From: Emmonsiellopsis sp. PD_33
Lineage: Eukaryota > Ascomycota > Eurotiomycetes > Onygenales > Ajellomycetaceae
NCBI GenBank assembly: GCA_032988165.1
Contig: JANTQF010000014.1
Coordinates: 186,001-250,000 of the forward strand
Length of the DNA stretch: 64,000 bases
Direction of reading: 5' to 3'
Part shown: in pieces, positions 43,520-56,306 of the stretch
Layout: each line of letters begins with the position of its first letter
Numbering within the stretch: the first letter of the stretch is position 1
Made by a program: the position numbers and the translations under genes
The notes under the pieces: generated by a model
Told to the model about the DNA's origin: nothing
Seen by the model: the letters and a program-made list of their open reading frames with translations, nothing else
The model's database searches: none

Positions 43520-45395
43520 ATGACCAGAAACAGACCTATCCGCATTGCCGGTTTGTCCCCCTCCCCTCTCTATCTCAATCCAAGCACTGACAGACCCAGG
43601 TGCCTCTGGCTCGGCCTCTGACCGCCGCCATGCCATGGCCCAATTCGCCCACAACCACCCGCTGGACCCCGTCGACGTCATCATCGCCGACTACATGAGC
43701 GAATACAACATGGCCCTGGCCGCCGCCAAACGCGTCGACTCGGTCCCCGCCTACGAGCTGTCGTTTCTCGAGTCGCTCGAGCCAGCCCTGGACGATCTGG
43801 CTCGGTATGGCATCAAAGTGGCCGTCAACGCCGGCGTGGCCGATACCAAAGCCCTCTACGACGTCGTCACGGACATGGTAGCCGGGCGTGGGCTCGATTT
43901 GAAGGTCGCCTGGATCTCCGGCGACGAGGTCCTCCCCACCATGCAAACCGCGCAGGCCGCGGGCACCTCCACCTTCAAAAGCATACACACCGGCGAGACC
44001 CTGGCTGAGTGGCCGTTTGAGCCCATCTACGCACAAGCCTATCTCGGCGGGCTCGGCATCGCCGCCGCCCTCGACGCTGGTGCCGACATCGTGCTCTGTG
44101 GCCGCGTATCCGATGCGTCGCCTGTAATCGGCGCCGCGTACTGGTGGCACGGCTGGGCACGCGGGGATCTCGAGAAGCTCGCCAACGCCTTCGTCGCGGG
44201 CCACTTGATTGAGTGTAGCAACTACGTGTGCGGGGGCAACTTTTCGGGCTTCAAATCGCTGGAAGCAGACGGCCGCTGGGTGGACATCGCCTACCCGATC
44301 GCCGAGATCTCCAGCGGCGGAAACGTGGTCATCACCAAACAGTCCTACGTGCCCGGCGGCGCCGTGACTGTCGACACCTGTACAGCCCAGCTCCTCTACG
44401 AGATCCAGGGCCCGCACTACTTCAACTCGGACGTCACCGCCATCCTCACAGACATCTCCTTCACGCAGCTCGCCACCAACCGCGTCGCCCTCCACGGCGT
44501 GCGAGCCGGTCCGCCCCCGCCCACGACCAAAGTCGGCCTCACCGCCCCCGGCGGCTACCAAGCCGAGATATCCTACTACCTCGTCGGCCTCGACATCCCA
44601 GCCAAAGCACGCATGCTGGAGTCGCAAATCCGGCACCTCCTATCCGCGCAAATCCCCCATCTAAGCCTGCTCTCCTTCCAACTCCTCGGCCGCAGCCCAG
44701 ACAACCCCCAATCCCAAACCAGCGCAACAGCCACCCTCCGCATCGTCGCGCAAGCCCGCTCGACCACCCCCCTCTCCGCACCCCTCTTCCTAAAAAAATG
44801 CCTCGACAACATCATGCAAGCCTACCCCGGCGCCACCCCACATCTAGACGTCCGCCTCGGCGCCCCCAAACCCATCTACGCATACCACGTCACGCTCCTC
44901 CCGCAATCATCCATCGACCACCGCGCCCACCTCCCCTGGCTGGGCCGGAGTGTGCCCATCCCACCCCCGCCGACGACGCACACATACCCGCCCCGCCAGA
45001 CCATGCAACCCGCCACAGCGGAGCCGGTGGACTTAGAGGCCTTCGGCCCCACGACGCCCGCGCCGCTAGGGGCCATCGTGCATGCGCGCAGCGGGGATAA
45101 GGGGCCGGATGTAAATGTGGGGTTTTGGGTGAGGCGGGAGGAGGAGTATGGCTGGTTGCGGACGGTGCTGAGTGTTGAGAAGGTGAGGGAGCTGCTTGGG
45201 GAGGATGGGAGGGGGGTTGAGATCGAGCGGTGTGAGATGGTGGGGTTGAGAGGGGTGCATTTTGTGCTTAGGGGGTGGTTTAGTGGGGCGACGGCGACGG
45301 GCGGGGTGGATTTTTTGGGGAAGAATGTTGCGGAGTTTCTGAGGGCGAGGTGGGTTGAGGTTCCGAGGGGGTTTTTGGGGAGGGGGAGGATATAG
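43520..45395 (+). CDS. AtuA-family (DUF1446) acyclic terpene utilisation-like protein
   Basis: 608 residues from exons 43520-43550 and 43600-45395, with a 49-nt intron. The N-terminal part (about 8-400) is the AtuA domain: IRIAGASGSASDRRHAM, VDVIIADYMSEYNMA and IKVAVNAGVADT, then SGDEVLP, AYLGGLGIAAALDAGADIV and GRVSDASPVIG. The C-terminal part ends with AIVHARSGDKGPDVNVGF, typical of the small AtuA-like domain fused in eukaryotic members. Bacterial AtuA lies in the citronellol/acyclic terpene pathway, but its activity is not established, and no function can be stated here. The GC-rich coding region produces long antisense frames that are not genes. Confidence 0.9.
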
Positions 45396-45594
45396 TTATT
45401 TTTCTTCTTTTTTGGGAGGGGAGCAGGGTTGGATGGAATGCATGGATAGTGTTGGTTATGATATAGTTAATACCTATATCATAAGAATGGACAGATATTT
45501 GCCATTTATTTAATTCTTCATTTGGTCATTCATTCATTCGCTTATTTGCATCCCCCACCCACACCCATCTTAGATACCTTAGGTATGTACATAC

Positions 45595-48002
45595 CTACCT
45601 CCTCCTCCCCCTCAAACTACTAACCACCGGCGCCGGATCAAACGCATCGTCATCATCATCCTCAATCTCCTCACTGGCAACACTAACCCCCCTCATCGAC
45701 CTACTCGCCGCTGTCCGCGTCGGCCGTTTGCCTACCCCACTCCCACTCCCAACCCCCGTCCCGGTCCCAGTCCCAGCAAGCGTCTGACTCTGGCTCTGGC
45801 TCCGACTCCCCTGCGACCGGCCAAAGGAGAGGGTAGACTGTGATTGTTTCTTCGCGGGGGCGGGGGGCTTCCTTGCTGTCCTCGTTGCGGTTGTCCTGGA
45901 TGTAGTTGTAGTCGTGGGGGTGGGCTGGCGTCTGCTCCGCGTCGACGGGGCTGGGGGAGGTGGTTGCGATTGGCGGACGAATAGCGAATCCGAGTCCGAG
46001 TCGTTTGATGGGATGGTGTCAAGCATTACTGCGTCGTCGCCGTCGGAGTCGGAGGGGGTGGCTTGGCGGCGGCCGCGGCCACGACCGGTGGTAGTGGTGG
46101 ATGGAGCTTTGCGGGTGGAGGTGGAGGCGGATGCCCCCCTACCCCCCCGTCCGCGTCCACGGGCGCGTGTGGCTGTGGTTGTGGTGGTTGTAGATGCAGC
46201 ACGGCGCGGCGCCGGCTCCTCCTCATTCCCCTCACCTTCATTATCACTATGGATTAACGCCCCTGGCTGATCCTCCCACGGCCCGTCAAATTCACTATCC
46301 CAGCCGTCCGGCTTTGGCTTGAACCGCCGCTGCCCGCGCGTCCGTCGCTGGCTGCCCTTGGCAAACATCTCCTCCAGCTGCGCGCGGTACTTATCCATGG
46401 CCGCCTGGATGATATTCCCGCGCTCGTCGTCGAGGTCCATCTCCTCGTCCTCCCCGTCCTGGTCGAGTGCCATGAGATGCTTCATCTGGCTGTCCAGGGA
46501 CTCGTTGACGAACATCTCCATGGCGTGCTTGTCGTCCTTGTCGACAAACTGCGACACGGCATCGCCGAACGAGTTCTGCGGGAGGATCGTCAGCGACTGC
46601 GCCATGAGGAACTCGCGCACAAGCTTCTCCACCTTGACCGTGTCGAGGGCAGAGAGGTGCGAGATAGCCGCTTCGTCTGGCGCGTCCGTTTCGCCGCGCC
46701 GCAGCGCCGTGACGGCCTTTTTCTTGCGGTAGAACTGCACCACGTCATTCACGTTGGCCACCTTCCCGACGAACCGGTTGGAGAACCGCTGCGGATTCTC
46801 GCAGTCAAAACTGCCACCGCCGGGCGTGGAGACTTCGACCCGCAGACGCACGAGGGGTAGCGGGACCTCCAGCTCCTCGTCGTCCTCGTTATCCTGTGCC
46901 TCCAGCCAGTCCTGTTTGGCCTCCTCAATGAGCTCCTCGACGACGCCCATGAGGAAGCGGGTGAGTTCTGTTCTGTTGTTTTCTTTCTTGGCGAGCCGCT
47001 GGGCCTCCTTTTCTTCGTGTAGGATGATCTCGCGCATGACGAAGGGGCGGACGGATTTTAGTCGGATGGGCTCGGTTTTGAATTCGCGGCCTGTGATGCT
47101 GAGTATGGCTACTTGTTTCGGCACGGCTTCGCCAGGCACGAGCGATGTGGCGACTGAGGAGCCGGGCTGCATGACGTGGAAGTTGGTCTCCGGGTTCAAC
47201 CGGGGGTCGATTAGACATTCGTGCTCGTGGCCCCAGATTACGAGGTCGACGAAGTCGGGCAGAAAATTCTCCGGTAGATACCCTGTCTCTGTATGTGCGT
47301 GGTGGTTTTGGTGCACACTAAGAAGATTAAACCAGTCGGATTTCTGCAGTGACGGCTGGAAGAATTTCACCTTGCCGTCGCGGAAAGTTCTAAAGAGCCG
47401 CTCGTCGCGGACATTGCTCATCCCGTAGAGGGCTAGCTTCGTCCGGCCCTTTTGGAGGAGAACGGGCTTGACTTGGATGTTGTCTGATTCTGGCGTCCGG
47501 CCATAGTAGTTCACCAGGCCTGAAACTTGCAATATATCGAGAGCCGCGAGATGGCCTTCCCCGGACGGATCGTCGTGGTTCCCATGTATCGAAAAGACAG
47601 GAATGGCAACGTTGATATCCATATCCTCATAATTGACATGATTGAACGCGCCCTGGAAATTCTCGCTCGCATCGCTGAGCATCTCCAACTCACACGGCTT
47701 CTCGCCGTAACAATTCATCCGCAGCGAGCGCATGACTTGGTACATAGATTTGCGAGACGGTTTATTCTCGTGGAACAGGTCGCCGGCCAAAAGCACCATG
47801 TCGACGTCCTGCTCTTTTGCCAGACACATTACCTCGTGGAAGCTTTTCCAGCTATCGTCGCCCCGTACGGGGTCGCGCTCGTTGTACCCGACATGATTGT
47901 CTGTCGAGACGAGGATGCGAATGGTGTCGGCGTCTATTTGGGTTAGCTCTGTGCATATGGGGGGTTGGGGTTCTTACCGGAGAGCGGAGGCATGATGGGC
48001 AT
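45595..48002 (-). CDS. mre11: MRE11 double-strand-break repair nuclease
   Basis: Subunit of the MRE11-RAD50-NBS1 complex in the nucleus. Exon 1 is 47978-48002 and exon 2 45595-47933, with a 44-nt intron. This gives 787 residues from the first ATG; a second in-frame ATG at 47993 would give 784. The phosphoesterase motifs are complete: VSTDNHVGY, LAGDLFHENKPS, HGNHDDPSGEG, SVHQNHHAH and WGHEHEC. A capping and RAD50-binding region follows (NVNDVVQFYRKKK). The long C-terminal tail has RGRG/GRGRGG methylation-type repeats, then Ser/Thr/Gln-rich sequence and an acidic end (EEIEDDDDDAFDP), as is usual for this family. The intron is short but its junction restores SDADTIRILVSTDNH. Confidence 0.95.
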
Positions 48003-48474
48003 CCGATATATGGTGATTCGAGATTTCGCAGCCTTTTTATACTATCATTCTATGCCTTGCCACAGGTCCTTGAGCCAGGGCTGCCTGGAGGAGAGTTTTG
48101 AAGCCAGATTCCACCAGGGTGCCAGTTTAGACGAAGAAACAGGCAAATCAAACTTCCCACACGCACATATTATGAGATTTGCCAGGATAAAAAGCTGGAT
48201 ATACAATGTCCGATATACAGGTCGAGATATCAAAGTCGCGTCGTTGAGCGCGGTCGACGTGTGCGAAACCACGTGACCCGCTGCCTAGTTGCCCAATCAG
48301 GCAACCCGACCTCATCCATCTTTTCAACCTCATCTCTCCTTTTTCTCTCCGCAACAACACGCCGACTCATCCCACACCGCTCTCGCAAGGCTTCTCTCGC
48401 ACGCTTCGATATCGACTGGACCAGACGCTGCTGGCTCGGTCTTACACAATTGCCCCCTTCCTTTCCCACTTTTT
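48003..48474. promoter_or_regulatory. Divergent promoter, MRE11 and F-box/WD gene
   Basis: 472 bp. Pyrimidine-rich stretches are seen on the F-box side (48310-48350). A CACGTG-like word (CCACGTGACC) lies at about 48269-48278. No gene. Confidence 0.5.
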
Positions 48475-51400
48475 ATGCAACCAGAGCCCGCTCAAGCTTC
48501 TCATCCCGCGACAACCGACCCCCCTTCTTCGTGCGCGCCCAATTCTACCCAGCATGGACTCCACCGCCTTGATGAGAACGTCTCAGGCTATCTCCCAAAT
48601 GGAGATAGCAGGGACCGGGGACGCCATGCCACCACTGGCGCGTCTTCCGGTTCTCTCCCACCCCCGCGAGAACTGAGTTCCGGCAACTCTGCCTCACCCG
48701 TCGACCGCATCAGGGACTACGAGAGCGCCTCGACCCCCTCCCCAAGAAAACCAGGAGATTTTGGATTCGTGGTAGTTCCTTCAAGTAAACGTGATATTTA
48801 CGGGCAAGGCCTCGAAGAATTTCCAAATGGTATTATTACCTCCCAGAAATGCCGGGTTGAGTTGAATACTAATCCAATGCAGAGGTCTTGACTCATATCC
48901 TGTCGCATCTTCCGCCTCCATCGCTGTCCTCGATGAGCCTTGTTAGCCGCCGGTTCCACAGCCTTGTCACTACACCCCACGCCTGGAGAATTGCATTTTC
49001 TCGCTATTTTCCCGGTCCCGCCAGCTTGAGGGATGATAATGATACCGAGGAATACGAGCATGTTCTATCCCAGCGGCGTACATTCTCTAGACTGACAGCA
49101 TTGGCATCCTGGCGCAACGAGTACATCTTACGAACAAGGCTGCTTCGCTCTTTGTCTAGAGGTAAACCCGCGGACTTTACGCCTCCCCACCACAATGGTC
49201 CCAGACAACAATCCACGCATAACGCAAGCGCAGTGTTTACATACAGCTCCATGTGCATATACCCCATCACCCACATTGATGGTACTTTCGGGTCGTCTAA
49301 TAGTAAGCCACCCATGTTCATCCATGGCGCAGCCGAACAGGGCGTTGCTTCGATGAGCGACCCTGCCTCGGGAAAGACCGGAACCGGCTCTTGGGGTGTA
49401 TCCTTCCCCCAGATGTTTAAACATTTCTCCGATATCTTCCCGGGTGAGGCAGAGTGGGGTCTAGGCCCGGGCGAAATGGTGGGCATGCCGAATGTCATGG
49501 ACGTTGGCCAGCCCTACGGAATGGTATATGGAGAGGCTTGTCCCCAGGGTCGAGCTTATTTTTTGTCCTCGAGTGAAAAGCACGGCCGATTTCTGCCTAT
49601 TGCAGACACTGCATCGCATCCCTATCTCGGAATTCCCGCTTTGAGCACCATTGGAACTTCAATTTGCTCTGTTTGGATAGCCAAATCTCCTCAGATACTC
49701 AAGACTACCGACGGACTATTTGGAATCCTCTGTGGTTCTTCGTTGGGTACCGTCACAGCGTATGCTCTAGGGCCAAATCCGTCATACGACCAACGGTTCG
49801 AGCGTGGCCAGGTAACCGCCAAGTGGGTACTCTGCCCAGGCGTTCCCATCATTGCGATTAGCGTCGACGAGAATTACTCTAGCAAGCGCCGCGCACAGCA
49901 TCGTATATGGGCAGTCGTGCTGAACGCGCTGGGCGAAATATTCTACCTCGTAGATATCCCTGTTCAACCAGAAATTCAACCAAAGGCCAGCCCGGAGGAG
50001 CTTGACCGCATGGCCTGGCTCACAGGCAGAAGCGTGCGGTGGGAACTGATCGAATCAACCAGACGAGTGGCCCGGCCCGATCCATTCAACAAGCTTCTAG
50101 TTGACGGAAGTTACAGCCCAAGATCGTCTTCGAATTCTATGGGACTGGATCAGGAGCAAATTGCTGCGGAAACAAAAGAAATTGAGACATATCTTGCGCT
50201 TAAGCCGAAGCATTTCCGAAAAGCATGCGATGGCTGGAACATGAGACGAAGGCTTGAGGTTGATTTCGCCAGTGATGATAACCATAATGCTGGCGAGTCT
50301 ATCATCGTTATGGACTGCGGCCTCGACGAAGACCGCGCCTCAATTCGAAGGTTCATGCGACAGAAAGTTTACGCTACCGCCGATTATTCTCACGAGTCGT
50401 TTCCTTCAATCCAACCTTACCAATCATCGATTTTTGGTGGGCCCACGCATGATTCCTTCACTCCGCCATCGCGAGCTTCAGACCAACTACCGGACAATTC
50501 GTCTATAACTATCGAGTGGCATGTGTCCGATTTTATTTTTGATCAGCAAAAATCTCTAAAGATCACTACCAGTGCCATGGATATATCGTCATTCGCCCAG
50601 TTGATTGTCGCTGAAGATCCACTTTTTGGCATGTGTGGAGATTCGACCACATCGTCCCAGCTGTCTTCCCCTATTTCACAGATGAGTCAAGTGTCATCTC
50701 CAGCGGATGTCCCCGGTAACCGCGCTCGTTACATGGCCGTCGGCACGTCCACCGGGTCCATTTTCGTCTGGGACATTCGAGCCGCTGTTTCTCAAGCGCT
50801 AAATATCGTGAATACAATCTCGCCAATCCGAATTATTCACACCGATTCCCCACAGGTATCATGCCTAGGTTTGACCTCACTCTACCTCGTCCACGGCGGG
50901 AATGACGGTCTAGTCCAAGCATGGGACCCTCTCGCATCATCCACGCAACCAATCCGCACTCTTAACTCGCGCTTCTCATCCCGCGCCCGTCGCAGGCTCG
51001 TCCAAGCCGAGGCCTCAGCGCTCGGCGTCGGCCATAACTACTTCGCTGCGGGCGCCATCTGTCTCGATCCCGATCCGACGGCGCTCCGCGGCATCGTCTC
51101 CCTTGGTAGCCACCTACGCTACTGGTCCTACAGCTCTTCAGCAGCCGACCAGTACAAGAGCAACAAGCGCCGCCTCCGCCATTCCCAGCGAGGTACAAAC
51201 ACCTCCCCGAACACGCATCGCTTCATCAGTACCGGCCGCGGCGCCCTGCAGGATTACATTGCGACAGAACAGTACGAGCTGGAGCGGCAGAAGAAGGACG
51301 ATGAAAAAGAGCGGGCACTGCTCAGTGGGAGGTTCGGGGTTGATCTCCTGGGTCCGGATGCGAGCGAGGAGGATCTGCTTGCATACGCGCAATTGCTCAG

Positions 51401-51932
51401 CGAGGAATCGTACACGAGCGACGACCGGAAGCGAAGAGGCAGCCAGAGTAGTGGCAGTGGGAGCTCGTCCAGTGAGACTGTTGCTCCGCCTACTGGTATT
51501 GAAAAATCCCACGCGGCTAGCACAGTGCCACCATCATCTCCTCCAGTCCTGCACACGGTAGATGAAGAACTAGACCCAGACATCGCGGAGGCGATCCGCC
51601 TCAGCCTACTCGATGACTCCCCCTCCCCATCGCCATCCACATCCGGACCAGACGTCCAGTTCCAATTCCGCGACGTCTCGGGGAGTTCTTCAGACACGTT
51701 CCCACCAGCGCCTGCCCCGGCCGCTAGTTCCATGGCTGAAAGCAGCGCAAGACAAAACGCGGATGATCTGGAGCTCGAGTTTGCCCTGCAGCTTAGTCTT
51801 GCAGAGGAGGACATTCGACAGTCTTCCTCGGTGGCGGAGGAGTTTCCGGCGCTGGGGGGTGAGTCCAGCGCATGCTCACCGGGTGGGCGGCGTGGTGGGG
51901 CAAAGGGCAAGGGGAAGGCGAGGGTTTCGTAG
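48475..51932 (+). CDS. F-box and WD40 protein with C-terminal ubiquitin-interacting motifs
   Basis: 1134 residues from exons 48475-48829 and 48883-51932, intron 53 nt. After a disordered N-terminus, the splice creates an F-box (EVLTHILSHLPPPSLSSMSLVSRRF at about 119-143), the adaptor to Skp1 in SCF ubiquitin ligases. The middle is a beta-propeller with recognisable blades such as YMAVGTSTGSIFVWDIR and YLVHGGNDGLVQAWDP. Two ubiquitin-interacting motifs lie near the end: DPDIAEAIRLSLLDD (about 1016-1030) and LELEFALQLSLAEED (about 1081-1095). A Gly/Lys-rich tail follows. The combination suggests a substrate receptor that also senses ubiquitin. The start is the first in-frame ATG. Confidence 0.9.
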
Positions 51933-52879
51933 GATTGTGATTGTTTTGTTGTTATGTTTTGTACTTTGTGCTTTGTGCTTTGTGCTTGGTGTGTCTGCCT
52001 AGCTGGGTAATAATATGTTGCGTCTTGTCGTGTTGTTCATGCTTTTAGGGAGGTAGGCAGCCAGAAGTGTAGGAAGTAGTTAGTTGGTTTTCTAAACCCA
52101 ATGGGATTGATTCTATAGAATACTGTGCTTTCCGCATTCAATGGTGTCGACTGGGTTCGTATTTAAAGTACCTAGCCCAGTTCCATCGGAGAATGCAGCA
52201 ACCGTTTGACGAATGGGGACAGCCGTGCTATGAACCTCCATCCCACCAGATAGATAGGCCATCATAGTGGTGGGATGGGTAGGGAGGGTATATAAGTACC
52301 CAGATAGGGGAAGGAGGATTAAAGAGCAACGAATTTGAAGGCAAGAATTGGAAATGAAATAGCATGACGACTTAAAGTTATCTTGGGTTCTAGACAGATA
52401 AAGACGAACACTAGGTGGGTACCATAATAGAATTGACGAGACATTGAGTTCTCTGTCCCCTTAACACATAATACCGGCCAGGCCCTAACCACCAGACAGC
52501 CAGTCAGACACAGCCCTACACTACACGTCTGGAACAGACATGAACGTGAGCGATTAATCATGAGCTAATATATGCCTAGGCGCACGGGGTTTCAAACCCG
52601 TTCAACAGAAAGGACAGTCGGCTGGCTAGCTAGCTCTAAGAAATATGTCTGTGCCTACGAGGTGCGCCCACCATCACAAACAGCGCCGAAGCTAATATCA
52701 ATACTAGCCCATCCGGGCAAATCTTAAAAGGAGCAAAGATAAAAGATACGAGGATGGAAAACAAAAAGGCAACAAGTTGTGATATAAAGATGCAACACTA
52801 AAAACAATATCTCAATCAGATGCGAGGTCAAGCTATGGAATATAGACCGTAGAGTGGTTCAGAAAAATCATATCTGCAT
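51933..52879. other. Convergent intergenic region
   Basis: 947 bp between convergent stops. It contains TTTGTGC repeats right after the F-box gene and a perfect-looking hairpin near 52583-52600. No gene or tRNA is supported. Confidence 0.45.
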
Positions 52880-54556
52880 CTATGCCATTAGCAGCGTCAA
52901 CGCGGCCAGGACAGCAGAGATGGAGAGCACGTTGGAGGCGGACAGGGTGGTGGCGGCGCCCTTCTTGTCGTCATCGCCGTCACCGCCCTTCTTAGAACCA
53001 GTGACGCTTCCGGAGGTGTTCTCGCCGGGGAGGTTGGACTTGTCGTCATCGAGGATCTTGATCGCCAGGTCCTTGAACTCCTGTCCGTCCTTGTTGTAGA
53101 CGGCGAAGGGGACCTTGGTGTCCTTGACCTCGACCAGTTTGCCCTTGTTGGGCTTCTTGATGCCGTTCTTGATCATGCCTTCAACTCCGGGGGGCATTTT
53201 GGGGATCTCAAAGTCCTTGGAGAAGGTCTTGGAGCTGATGAGTTTGGAGGAGCATTTCTTGGGTTTGATCGAGGCGCCGGCGGGGTCAAGAGACTGGAGG
53301 AGGTCGATATCAATCTTGCTGTACTGCTCCATCAGGTTGTCGTAGTCAACGAGGAGAGTGGCAGTGTTGTTCTCGTTGAGCTCAACAAGGCCGTACTCGT
53401 TCTCCTCATGGGAGTACTCGTAGACCAGACCGCCGCCCAGCGCGGAAGTCATCTCCTTGCCGTACAGAGCAGCGACTTCGGTGAAGATGCGAGGCCTGAC
53501 TTCATTACAGCCGTATTCAGAGAAGAAGACGGGCAGGGTAGTTTCGGAGAACTGCTTGACGAGCACGTCGTAGCCGCTGCTCTTGTAGGACGCGTCTCCG
53601 CACCAGGAGTAAGAGTTGAGGCCGAAGAAGTCGGAGCGGGACAAGGGTTCATCCTCGATTTCGCAGGCCATGTACTCCCAGGTGTCAGCCAGGATGTCAC
53701 GTACGTCAGCGGCAGAGTATCCAACGGGAATAGCGCGGTCGGCATGTTTGGCAATGTAATCCTTCATGTCACGTTGGACGGCCTATGACGATGTGAGTAT
53801 ATGGAGTATGTACAATGCGCACAGAGGGGTTGTGTGACATACACGAATGTAAGCAGGGCATTTCTCATGGGCATCCTCGTTGATAACCTCATTCCCGCCG
53901 AAGAAAGCAAGAATATTAGGATAGTCCTTGAAAGCCTCAATGACGGCAAAGACGCGTTCCAGATAGCCCTTGTGGTAGGTGGTCCAGGGCTCAACACGGT
54001 TCAAGCTTTCCTGGTCCATAGGCGAGTTGACATCGAGGATGAGGTAGATACCGGCGGCGTTGAAGATGGAGACGCATTGATCGTGGTTCAGGGTCGGGTC
54101 GAGATTGTAGATGCGGATAGTGTTTACCTAGGGTAATGTTAGGGAGGGGGGGGGGGGGTCAGTCTAAGGAGGCAAACGACGAATTAGACGTACGCCCAAG
54201 CGCTGCAGGAGAGCAGCATCGCGCAGACAGACATCGCCGTCGCTGAGAGGATCGGCCTTGTTTTCAGGGTTGTAGCCAGCGGATCCGCCAGGCTGGTAGC
54301 TGCGCAGAAACAGGGCACAGGTCAGTGGAGGGCTTGTTTTGTGGAGAAAACGGGCAGGGCAGCTTACTCAACACCGATGATCTGGAAACGGGCATTGGTC
54401 TTTGGGTTGACAAACTGCGAGCCCTGGATCTCGAGGGGGGTGACGGCCAGGACGGTGGAGGAGAAGAGAGCGAAAAGCGCCGTGAAGACGCGAACCTGGT
54501 ACAGTCAGGGGCAGACACGCAGCCGGGGCGGAGAGGGGAGCACGCACGAGAGTCAT
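52880..54556 (-). CDS. GPI-anchored beta-1,3-glucanosyltransferase (GH72, Gel/Gas)
   Basis: Cell-wall enzyme that cuts and rejoins beta-1,3-glucan chains at the outer plasma-membrane surface. Exons 54548-54556, 54368-54495, 54194-54299, 53843-54127 and 52880-53782 give 476 residues. The first exon is only three codons. There is a signal peptide (VFTALFALFSSTVLA). The GH72 catalytic glutamates are Glu161 in FFGGNEV (acid/base) and Glu265 in VFFSEYGC (nucleophile). No CBM43 cysteine-rich module is present, so it belongs to the short Gel1-like subgroup. A Ser/Gly/Asp linker and a hydrophobic C-terminus (VLSISAVLAALTLLMA) give the GPI signal. Intron 3 contains a 13-nt G run on the plus strand. 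Confidence 0.95.
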
Positions 54557-55289
54557 GGTGGCGACACTTGTTGCTGCCGGGCAATGTGAGGGAAAAGAGC
54601 GTAGCCAGAGGGTGAACGAGAGACTGGAGGCGAGAAGAAGAGAAGAAGAGAAGAGAAGAGAGAGAAACGAGAGACAAAAGACGGCGGAGATGAGGTGAGG
54701 TTGGAAATCTCCGTTTTGGGACAGGCGGCTCTTTTAGTCTTGGGTTTCTTTGATGAAGCTTGGCAGTTGACCCTGGGTTTGTATTTGTATTTGTTTATTT
54801 ATTTAGTATTTGATTGAGGATTGTTTTACTATTTATCTACGGTATTGTATTCATTAAGGTGTCTTGTTCAAAACATACAGTCTGCTCATTAAACGGTGCT
54901 GGTCGCAGGGGCAAAAGTGGCCCAGAAGTCAGAACCTGAGACAACCAGCCTGTGGTCTAAATATCATCCTCCTCGTTGGTTGGCAAACAGAGAAACATAC
55001 ACCCATGCGTCTAAAAATATCATTAACTTATAAAATACAGCAGACCCCCATCCCCAATTGGAGGCACCCGGGAAATATGCAAATCCACGCAGCCGTGCTC
55101 CACAACCCAGTGTAGAATCAAATATACAATAGAGAGCGGAAATAGAAACACAAATACGAAAGTCGTCTCTCCAACCCACACACTGCGGAATCCATCGTCA
55201 TGCCGATATCCCAGACCAAGGAAAGCACCGTTGTCGACGCAGGTTTCAGACGCCCTTTTCATCATCCAATCCATCCATCTGTGGCTCCC
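54557..55289. promoter_or_regulatory. Promoter of the GH72 gene and TOM20 3' region
   Basis: 733 bp. An AGAAGAGAAGAG purine tract (54625-54665) lies just upstream of the GH72 start and reads as a pyrimidine-rich leader on the coding strand. A TTTATTTATTTAG-like AT tract lies near 54790-54805. No gene. Confidence 0.5.
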
Positions 55290-55925
55290 TTATTCCACCC
55301 CGTGGTGGTCCGCCCCGCTGCCACCTGTGAACGAGCCCAGCTGCAACGAAGTGTCTTGGGCGACCATCTCTGCCAGGAGCTCAAGCACGTCCTTGGGGAC
55401 GGTCGAGTCATAGATTGCAATCAGGTCCTTGGGTTGTGGGTAGACCTTGAGGGCCTTGTAGAAGCAAACCGCCGCCTCGACGTTATTCGATCCTATCACA
55501 AAAGAATTAGTACAAAAATTCCACCGATACCAGAGTCAGGTAGATAAAAGGAGTCCCTACCCTCAGCAGCTAATTGTTCGCCCCTGGCAATCTGTCCCAT
55601 AAAGTATGTTTCCTTGTCCTCGGGGTCGACGGGGAAGCCCTCAGCCTTTGCTTCGGCAACAGCCTGCTTGATGGCGGCCATTTGTTTCTGGCCCTCGGCC
55701 TCTGACTCTTCCCGCACTGCTCTGGCCAGACGTCGGTTGTCGCGCTTCAGGTTTCGTCGGAAGTCGGGATCCGCGTGTCGCTTGTAATCAAAGTAAATGG
55801 CGTATGCTGGGAGGTGTTAGCCGTGAAGAACCGAACCACGTAGGGCAGGCAATGCGTAGCAGCATACCAAGGAATCCAGTAATAACAGTGCCAGCAGAGG
55901 CGGCGATCAGCGTTGTCGTCCTCAT
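55290..55925 (-). CDS. TOM20: Mitochondrial import receptor subunit TOM20
   Basis: Receptor for presequence proteins at the mitochondrial outer membrane. Exons 55868-55925, 55561-55806 and 55290-55492 give 168 residues. A single N-terminal membrane span (TLIAASAGTVITGFLAYAIYF) is followed by a basic stretch (DYKRHADPDFRRNLKRDNRR). A charged coiled-coil-like helix comes next, then the TPR-like receptor domain with YFMGQIARGEQLA and NVEAAVCFYKALKVYPQP. The tail is Gly/Ser/His-rich. Length and order fit fungal Tom20. It shares a 381-bp promoter with EXO84. Confidence 0.94.
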
Positions 55926-56306
55926 GTCTGCGGTGGGTGGTGAAGGGGCGAGTCGGGGAAAAAAGGAACGCGGGAACACGAAGGCGTGGTCAGAGGGCAG
56001 AGAGTGGCCCAGACAGAGTGCTCGGAGTGTATTCCGCGGGAGACGGGAGAGTAGAGTCGGCGGGCGAAGAGGGTGTTGCGTCGAGGAGAGGCGTGGAATG
56101 GAAAATGGAATTGGATGTGCAGACTGATACAAATTTTCTGGAGCTTAAGGTTGGATTGGCGCAGAGCCGCAGCCGTGGACCAGTCCGAGCTTCCGAACAA
56201 CAACGTCAACTCAACTCAACATCAACTATATCTCCCACCACCACCACAACAACAACAAACACCACAACCAACTGCATGTAACCGGTCTATCCGCTCTGCT
56301 GCTGCC
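55926..56306. promoter_or_regulatory. Divergent promoter, TOM20 and EXO84
   Basis: 381 bp between divergent starts. An ACCACCACCACAACAACAACAA-like run at about 56235-56265 forms the end of the EXO84 leader. Confidence 0.5.

Noticed and set aside
43575..44636. A 353-codon open frame on the minus strand
   Set aside because: It is the antisense shadow of the GC-rich AtuA-family gene; no homology-like motif and no splice or start context.
46754..47428. A 224-codon open frame on the plus strand
   Set aside because: Antisense of MRE11 coding sequence, with no recognisable domain.
52583..52600. Hairpin ACGGGGTTTCAAACCCGT, considered as a tRNA T-arm
   Set aside because: No acceptor stem, A box or anticodon arm could be laid out on either strand around it.
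54149..54161. Run of G near the GH72 gene as a possible G-quadruplex element
   Set aside because: A simple homopolymer inside intron 3; nothing else supports a function.
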